Under the pieces are notes generated by a model, which ran no database searches, was not told where the DNA came from, and saw nothing but the letters and a program-made list of their open reading frames with translations. From contig JAFUJQ010000014.1 in assembly GCA_017473705.1 (NCBI GenBank), forward strand, positions 1-64,000: 64,000 nt of DNA, read 5' to 3'. The stretch is from Bacteroidales bacterium. Its GTDB lineage: Bacteria; Bacteroidota; Bacteroidia; Bacteroidales; UBA932. A program made the translations under genes and the position numbers. Positions within the stretch are counted from its first letter, which is position 1. The number at the start of each line of letters is the position of its first letter. Positions 59,429 through 64,000 of this stretch are shown one piece after another.

Positions 59429-59448
59429 AGCCCCGATGGTTCGGGGCT
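59429..59448 (-). terminator. Terminator behind the Na/Pi cotransporter
   Basis: The stem AGCCCCGA / TCGGGGCT with a TGGT loop is followed on the reverse strand by TTTTGTTTTG. Confidence 0.9.
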
Positions 59449-59473
59449 GCAAAATTATCAAATAATCACGAGA

Positions 59474-61219
59474 TTAAGAAACTTTAAGCTTGCATTTGTA
59501 GAGATCCTGTGATACATTGATCATGAAGTCTCCCATCTTTTCCAGCTCATTGACTATATCCATATAGTAGACACTGGTCTGATAGTTCTTGCGCTCGTTC
59601 TCGATGCTTTCGATCTCTTCGTCGCGAAGGTTGTTGCGCATGTTGTTGATGCGGTCCTCTGCGTCGTATGCATTTGATATCTCCTCGAGTCTTGCCTCGT
59701 CTGCAAGAGTCAGGTTGGTTATCATCACCTCATATGCGCTGTCGACAAGCTTGATCAGAGAGTTAAGCTTTCTGACAGTATCTGCATCAAATGTCTTCTT
59801 GTGAATGTTCCTGCGCGAAAGTATTCGGCTGATCGACTCTCCTGAGTCTCCGAGAGATTCGAGCTCACCAATGATCTTGTACATCGCCTTGATCTTTACC
59901 GATGTGCTCTCGCTGATTTCACCTGCAGATACTTCATTCAGGAAAGTCGCAATCTCATATTCGATTCTGTCCGAGATTTCCTCATACTTTACGAGTTTCG
60001 CACGGTATTCCTCGAACTTGTCCGGATCTGTCTCATTGACAGCGTCCTTGATGTATCCGAGTCCGTTTCTTGAGATTCTCGCAAAATGACCGATCTCCTT
60101 GAATGCCTGCTCGATGGCGAGTTCCGGTGTTGCCAGAGGGCCGGCATTGATATATTTGAGCCTGTATACGTCGTCCTCCTTGTTCTTTGAATCCTTGATG
60201 ACAAGACATACTATCTTCTCGATGAGAGGTATGAACCATATGAGAATCAATGTGTTGATGGTGTTGAAGAGAGTGTGGAGCATCGACAGGCCGTACAATG
60301 CTGCAGTCTGGGTGTCGCTCTGGGCTCCGTCTGCACCGGCTACAACTGTGAATGCCTCACCTGAAGGATTCGGAAGTCCGAATATGCCTGCTGTGATGAA
60401 GCCGACAAGCTTCAGGAAATATGGGAAGAGTATCAGGGCCCATATCACTCCGAATACATTGAATACGGTGTGGGCGAGAGCGGCGCGCTTGGCGGAAGGA
60501 TTTCCGACAGCCGCAGCGATGTTCGCTGTGATAGTGGTTCCGATGTTTTCTCCGAGGACCATTGCGCATGCCATGTCAAAGCGGATCCATCCGAAGTTGA
60601 GCATCATGATGGTGAGGGCCATTGTCGCACTTGAAGACTGGAGTATCAGTGTCAGAACTGTTCCGAATATAAGGAAGAGGATCACTGAACCGAATCCATG
60701 TCCCTGCCATCCCTGTATGAATGAAAGCACTTCCGGTGTCTTGCTGAGGTCAGGAACTGAATTCTTCATCAGTGAAAGGCCGAGGAAGAGGAGCGAGAAG
60801 CCTACGATAAGCTCGGCAATGTTTCTCCTCTGGCTCTTCTTGGAGATGGAAAGCACGAATCCCACAGCCATGAGAGGAACTGCGAAAATCGAGATGTCAG
60901 CCTTGAATCCGAGCCATGAGACGAGCCATGCTGTGACTGTGGTACCTATATTGGCACCCATGATCACGCTGATTGCCTGCGCGAGAGTCAGCAGTCCGGC
61001 ATTCACGAAGCTGACGACCATCACTGTCGTAGCAGATGATGACTGGATCACTGAAGTGATGCCAAGGCCGGTGAGCACTCCCTTGAATGGATTCGAGGTC
61101 ATTGCCGAAAGGAAATTCCTCAGGCGGTCTCCTGCAACTTTCTGCAATCCGGAGCTCATCAGGTTCATTCCGTAAAGGAACATACCGAGAGCACCTAATA
61201 ATGTAAAGATCTGTAACAT
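59474..61219 (-). CDS. Na/Pi cotransporter family protein with PhoU-like domain
   Basis: This 581-residue protein has an N-terminal membrane domain of eight to nine segments in two inverted repeats. Each carries a QSSSAT motif (VIQSSSATTVMVVSFVNAG and LILQSSSATMALTIMML), with GANIGTT and GENIGTT. The soluble C-terminal part (about 340-581) is a PhoU-like helical bundle (EIGHFARISRNGLGYIKDAV, then DIVNELEKMGDFMINVSQDL). It imports phosphate with Na+. It has its own terminator, but no clear promoter is visible in the 22-nt gap to the upstream antiporter, so it is probably read with it. Confidence 0.94.
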   Translation of the reverse strand: MLQIFTLLGALGMFLYGMNLMSSGLQKVAGDRLRNFLSAMTSNPFKGVLTGLGITSVIQSSSATTVMVVSFVNAGLLTLAQAISVIMGANIGTTVTAWLVSWLGFKADISIFAVPLMAVGFVLSISKKSQRRNIAELIVGFSLLFLGLSLMKNSVPDLSKTPEVLSFIQGWQGHGFGSVILFLIFGTVLTLILQSSSATMALTIMMLNFGWIRFDMACAMVLGENIGTTITANIAAAVGNPSAKRAALAHTVFNVFGVIWALILFPYFLKLVGFITAGIFGLPNPSGEAFTVVAGADGAQSDTQTAALYGLSMLHTLFNTINTLILIWFIPLIEKIVCLVIKDSKNKEDDVYRLKYINAGPLATPELAIEQAFKEIGHFARISRNGLGYIKDAVNETDPDKFEEYRAKLVKYEEISDRIEYEIATFLNEVSAGEISESTSVKIKAMYKIIGELESLGDSGESISRILSRRNIHKKTFDADTVRKLNSLIKLVDSAYEVMITNLTLADEARLEEISNAYDAEDRINNMRNNLRDEEIESIENERKNYQTSVYYMDIVNELEKMGDFMINVSQDLYKCKLKVS

Positions 61220-61241
61220 ATTCTGTTATTGAGGTTAATCG

Positions 61242-62177
61242 TTATCCTAGCAGGTATATGCTGTATCCGACAAAGGCTGCAAACATCAGGAGACCCTCCC
61301 ATCTGTTGATCTTGCCGTCAAGGCCGAGGAACAGTGTCAGCACGGCTGCTGCAATCATCACGCAGTAGTCGAAGACAGTGATTCCTGCTGATGAGAGCGG
61401 GCATACCTGTGAACATATGCCAAGGATGAGGGTGATGTTGAAGATGTTCGATCCGATGATGTTACCCAATGCCATTTCGGTGTTCTTCTTGAGGGCTGCA
61501 GTGATGGATGCCGCAAGTTCGGGCAGGGAAGTGCCGCATGCAATCAGCGTGATGGAGATTGCCGCTTCACTCATGTTCCATGACCTGGCTATCTTTATTG
61601 CATTGTCCACAAAGAAGTCACAGCTTGTCACGAGGATTGCAAGGCCTCCGACGACCTTGAGTATGGCGATCCATACAGATCCGGCCTGTGCCTGAGTCTC
61701 CTCGGTCTTCGCTTCCTGCTTCTTATGTCCTTTGAACGAATACCACATGTACCAGGCAAAAATGCCTGTCAGAATCAGTCCGTCAATCCTTCCAAGTACA
61801 GCAACACTTCCGTTAAAGAAGTTGAAAGCCAATAACATAAGAAGTACTGACACAAAGATGCAGAGCGGTATGTCAAACTTCAGATTTGCCTTGTCTATCT
61901 TGATCGGGAAGCATATCGCAGTAGCTCCAAGTATGCCAAGGACATTGAATATATTGGATCCTACGACATTTCCGAGGGCCACATCCGAGTTGCCCTGGAT
62001 TGCTCCCATGAGGCTGACCATAAGCTCCGGTGCAGATGTTCCGACGCCGACGATGGCTGCTCCGATTACGAAATCGGAGACCTTGAAACGTCTTGCGATC
62101 TGGACAGAGCCACTCACCAGCCAGTCGGCTCCCAATACAATGCCGACCAGTGATACGATTAAGATTAAGTATTCCAT
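61242..62177 (-). CDS. Calcium/sodium antiporter, CaCA family (second)
   Basis: This 311-residue paralogue of the antiporter at 55562 has the same two alpha repeats: VGVGTSAPELMVSLMGAI with GNVVGSNIFNVLGILG, and IACGTSLPELAASITAAL with GNIIGSNIFNITLILG. About ten membrane segments are present, with a Lys/Glu-rich central loop. It overlaps the stop of the 148-aa gene by 1 nt and stands before the Na/Pi gene. Confidence 0.92.
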   Translation of the reverse strand: MEYLILIVSLVGIVLGADWLVSGSVQIARRFKVSDFVIGAAIVGVGTSAPELMVSLMGAIQGNSDVALGNVVGSNIFNVLGILGATAICFPIKIDKANLKFDIPLCIFVSVLLMLLAFNFFNGSVAVLGRIDGLILTGIFAWYMWYSFKGHKKQEAKTEETQAQAGSVWIAILKVVGGLAILVTSCDFFVDNAIKIARSWNMSEAAISITLIACGTSLPELAASITAALKKNTEMALGNIIGSNIFNITLILGICSQVCPLSSAGITVFDYCVMIAAAVLTLFLGLDGKINRWEGLLMFAAFVGYSIYLLG

Positions 62178-62623
62178 TATTTTTCGATTAGTCTTGCTCC
62201 TTCGTCATATGAGTGCTCGTATATCTTTGAGCATGCCTCATATTTATAAGGTATATATTCATATAGCTGGCAGAATACCTTTCCGCAGCTCTGGCTGTGA
62301 TATACATCAAGTCTGAGGCTTGAACCCTTGTCTTCGTTGTCGCTGCAGATACGTGCAGGGGATTCCATTGATTTCTTGAGTACTTCGCGCATCTCATTTC
62401 CGAAGAAACGCTCTGTCTTGCAGAATCTTTCACCGGTTTCTACATCTTTATATCCGGTCTTGAGCATGACGCACAGAAGCAGTCCGCCAAAGAGAATGAA
62501 GAAACCTGCGATGCTGAGCGCCTCGGATACAGGAAGTGTGACAAGAAGAAGGCCAGCGGCCAGAAGAAGTGTGCATATAACGATGTCCTTGATTGAACGG
62601 ACTCTGACAAATTTATTTTCCAT
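62177..62623 (-). CDS. Small membrane protein of unknown function
   Basis: This 148-residue protein has two adjacent membrane segments near the N-terminus (IVICTLLLAAGLLLVTLPV and SIAGFFILFGGLLLCVML). A soluble tail of about 95 residues with several Cys (ARICSDN, SQSCGKVFCQLYEYIP) follows. I do not recognise a family. The 1-nt overlap with the antiporter gene suggests a linked role. Confidence 0.75.
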   Translation of the reverse strand: MENKFVRVRSIKDIVICTLLLAAGLLLVTLPVSEALSIAGFFILFGGLLLCVMLKTGYKDVETGERFCKTERFFGNEMREVLKKSMESPARICSDNEDKGSSLRLDVYHSQSCGKVFCQLYEYIPYKYEACSKIYEHSYDEGARLIEK

Positions 62624-62665
62624 AAAAGTAAATAATTGATAATTAATGAATTAAATAACAGGGTA

Positions 62666-62691
62666 GTCCGCATTATGAACATAGTGCGGAC
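62666..62691 (-). terminator. Possible weak terminator hairpin
   Basis: The stem GTCCGCA / TGCGGAC has a 12-nt loop and no T tract. It lies between two hypothetical genes. Confidence 0.35.
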
Positions 62692-62715
62692 AAGTTTGTG
62701 ACTTTTATGGATATG

Positions 62716-63096
62716 CTAGATTATGAGTCTTCTCAGGCAGATGAAGTAGTTTTCTGGCCTGAGCGTGCCTGATATGCAGCTTATGCAGCTGCAAAGATAT
62801 GATCTGAAATTATTGACACAAGTATGTTTTCCTCCAATGATGAGCACGAGTGGCTGTACATTATCGCTGGAAACCCTTTTTGCCTGTGAATAGTTGCGTA
62901 GAGGAGCGGAATAATTGGTCGGTCTAGGGACATAGAGGTCACTGCCTGAAGCAGATACGGTTGTTGTCGTCTGTTCTGCGTAGATTATTCCTGACGAGAA
63001 GTCGGATTCGTCATAATTTTTGCTTGCCGCACCAAAATCTGGCAGCAGACAGAATATCGCTGCAATGAAAGCATATATGAGAAGATGTCTTTTCAT
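62716..63096 (-). CDS. Small secreted hypothetical protein
   Basis: This 126-residue protein has a clear signal peptide (MKRHLLIYAFIAAIFCLLP, then DFGAAS). The mature part is Ser/Thr/Tyr-rich with no known motif, then a hydrophobic end with a Cys cluster (CVNNFRSYLCSCISC) and a basic close (FICLRRLII). The start is ATG 63096; the longer frame begins with TTG inside the -7 element. It is monocistronic. I cannot suggest a function. Confidence 0.65.
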   Translation of the reverse strand: MKRHLLIYAFIAAIFCLLPDFGAASKNYDESDFSSGIIYAEQTTTTVSASGSDLYVPRPTNYSAPLRNYSQAKRVSSDNVQPLVLIIGGKHTCVNNFRSYLCSCISCISGTLRPENYFICLRRLII

Positions 63097-63117
63097 GCGT
63101 TTTTCTTTGGTGCGGCA

Positions 63118-63125
63118 CAAATATA
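63118..63125 (-). promoter_or_regulatory. -7 element TATATTTG for the secreted hypothetical
   Basis: The reverse strand reads TATATTTG 21 nt upstream of ATG 63096. Confidence 0.55.
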
Positions 63126-63220
63126 ATCAAATTATCAAATTCTGCCGCAGAGTAGTGACCTGCAAGACCTCTTTTTATATCCAAGTTAACATAATATGGA
63201 TTGTGTAACAAAAGTATCTG

Positions 63221-63832
63221 TTACAAAGAATGGAGATAAGCCTTTGTCTTTTTCCAGTTTTTGAACTTGAGGTCTGCCTCCTTCATGAGCAGGTTGACCA
63301 TGCCGCAGTCATAGAATCTCATGCACAGCTCGTCATCCTCATCAAGCTGCAGCAGATTGATCATGTCCGGATATTCATTTCTTATTTCTTCGTAGAAAGG
63401 AACTCCGAGAAGCTTGATTCCGTCAGCATCGTCGGCACATTCTGAAAATTCGATCTCCCGCTCAGGCTCGGTTATCGGATTGTCATCTTCGTCTACCATT
63501 ATGCATGACCTGAATGTCTCAAAGTTGACCTCCTTGGCATATTTGACCACGAAATGTCCCTTAGGCCATTCTCCGATGCCGTTTTCCAGCGGACTTTCAT
63601 ATCCCAGCCACTGATCCAGTGCAGCAAAGAAATACAGCATTCCTTCGTGTGGAAGCTTTCCCTCAGGGTCGAATTTCGCGATGTCCTCGCAGTTGATCTG
63701 GCATACGAATGTCAGCGGATAATCCTCTGTCATAGGATATTCCATAGCCTCGGGCATGTCAGGATCGCCCCACCATTTACTGCCGCAGAACAGAATCCTG
63801 TCAGTCTCTTTTGTTGTTAATCTGATTGCCAT
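63221..63832 (-). CDS. DUF1963 (YwqG-like) protein
   Basis: This 203-residue soluble protein is of the YwqG/DUF1963 family, of unknown function. Family blocks are FCGSKWWGDPDMPEAMEYP, LTFVCQINCEDIAKFDPEGK and LPHEGMLYFFAALDQWLGYE. A late block is ELCMRFYDCGMVNLLMKEAD, close to the usual D-x-G-x-x-x-F-x-I end. It lies 13 nt behind the truncated barrel gene, so the two may be cotranscribed. Confidence 0.85.
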   Translation of the reverse strand: MAIRLTTKETDRILFCGSKWWGDPDMPEAMEYPMTEDYPLTFVCQINCEDIAKFDPEGKLPHEGMLYFFAALDQWLGYESPLENGIGEWPKGHFVVKYAKEVNFETFRSCIMVDEDDNPITEPEREIEFSECADDADGIKLLGVPFYEEIRNEYPDMINLLQLDEDDELCMRFYDCGMVNLLMKEADLKFKNWKKTKAYLHSL

Positions 63833-63845
63833 AAGTGTATAATTA

Positions 63846-64000
63846 TCAAAATGTTAAGCCAATTCCAACGGATATCGAAAGAAGCAATGCCTGGTTCCTG
63901 TTCGTCCATCTCATGCTGACAGGCTCGTGCTCGAAGTATATCTGCGGATGTGTATATGAGCATCGTGCACTCAGATGAAAGTCTATCTTTGTATTTCTGC
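63846..64000 (-). CDS. Partial: C-terminus of an outer-membrane beta-barrel-like protein
   Basis: The window edge cuts the gene; the last 50 codons are seen. The frame shows alternating strands (IDFHLSARCSY, QIYFEHEPVSMRW, ALLLSISVGIGLTF) and ends in a terminal Phe, as do beta-barrel outer-membrane proteins recognised by BamA. No more can be said without the rest. Confidence 0.6.
   Translation of the reverse strand, partial: RNTKIDFHLSARCSYTHPQIYFEHEPVSMRWTNRNQALLLSISVGIGLTF

Overview
The window is a gene-dense chromosomal segment of a Bacteroidales bacterium (phylum Bacteroidota). The evidence is seen throughout: most gene starts have a Bacteroidetes-type -7 element (TAnnTTTG) just upstream, Tat export has only TatA and TatC, glutamine synthetase is the long type III form, and DUF3467, DUF349 and KdsC genes of the Bacteroidales kind are present. 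A probable cysteate synthase fits sulfonolipid-making Bacteroidales such as Rikenellaceae, but I cannot fix the genus. Nearly all genes are ordinary core or housekeeping genes. There is no intact phage, insertion sequence, plasmid or CRISPR array.

Layout. 0.2-9.4 kb: a conserved hypothetical, trmD, a DUF349-yidC-yggS operon, a surE-lpxB operon and gapA. 9.5-23.7 kb: a TerB-like protein, a GH25 lysozyme, nhaC, rubrerythrin-bglX, pepC-pssA, a small hydrolase, an aminotransferase, and a glnN-exonuclease-rlmI-SGNH-hydrolase run ending in tRNA-Cys. 23.85-24.2 kb: debris of an integrated element beside that tRNA. 24.2-32.5 kb: EamA transporter, esterase, glutaminase, a hairpin-rich intergenic repeat, a CpsB-type phosphatase with Maf, an SDR-ALDH pair, and kdsC with DUF3467. 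32.7-41.4 kb: a long forward operon valS-thioesterase-tatA-tatC-abcF-rlmB-DUF2807-dipeptidase. 41.4-48.3 kb: EamA, cinA, pyrD, an XRE regulator with an operator-rich upstream region, queA and an acyltransferase. 48.3-56.5 kb: an eight-gene reverse operon with a Ca/Na antiporter, five heterodisulfide-reductase-like redox proteins, cysteate synthase and MscS. 56.6-64 kb: nfeD, rlmD, a Na/Pi cotransporter, a second Ca/Na antiporter, small hypotheticals and the end of an outer-membrane barrel gene.

Most notable observations. (1) lpxB carries an in-frame 102-bp palindromic element with 24-nt arms and two inner hairpins. It is open on both strands in the same register, so either orientation encodes a peptide starting G-x-GMGIQN and ending VLDTHA. 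It resembles the Rickettsia palindromic elements in concept. (2) The Hdr-like redox operon is physically linked to cysteate synthase, which suggests an undescribed redox or sulfonate module. (3) An intergenic chain of short hairpins at 27.46-27.68 kb is partly tandem-duplicated, carries a 66-codon ORF and has its own promoter-like element. (4) A Walker-A ATPase fragment and a promoter-bearing ORF start lie beside tRNA-Cys. (5) At 35-104 two long complementary pairs are arranged in A-B-A'-B' (pseudoknot) order.
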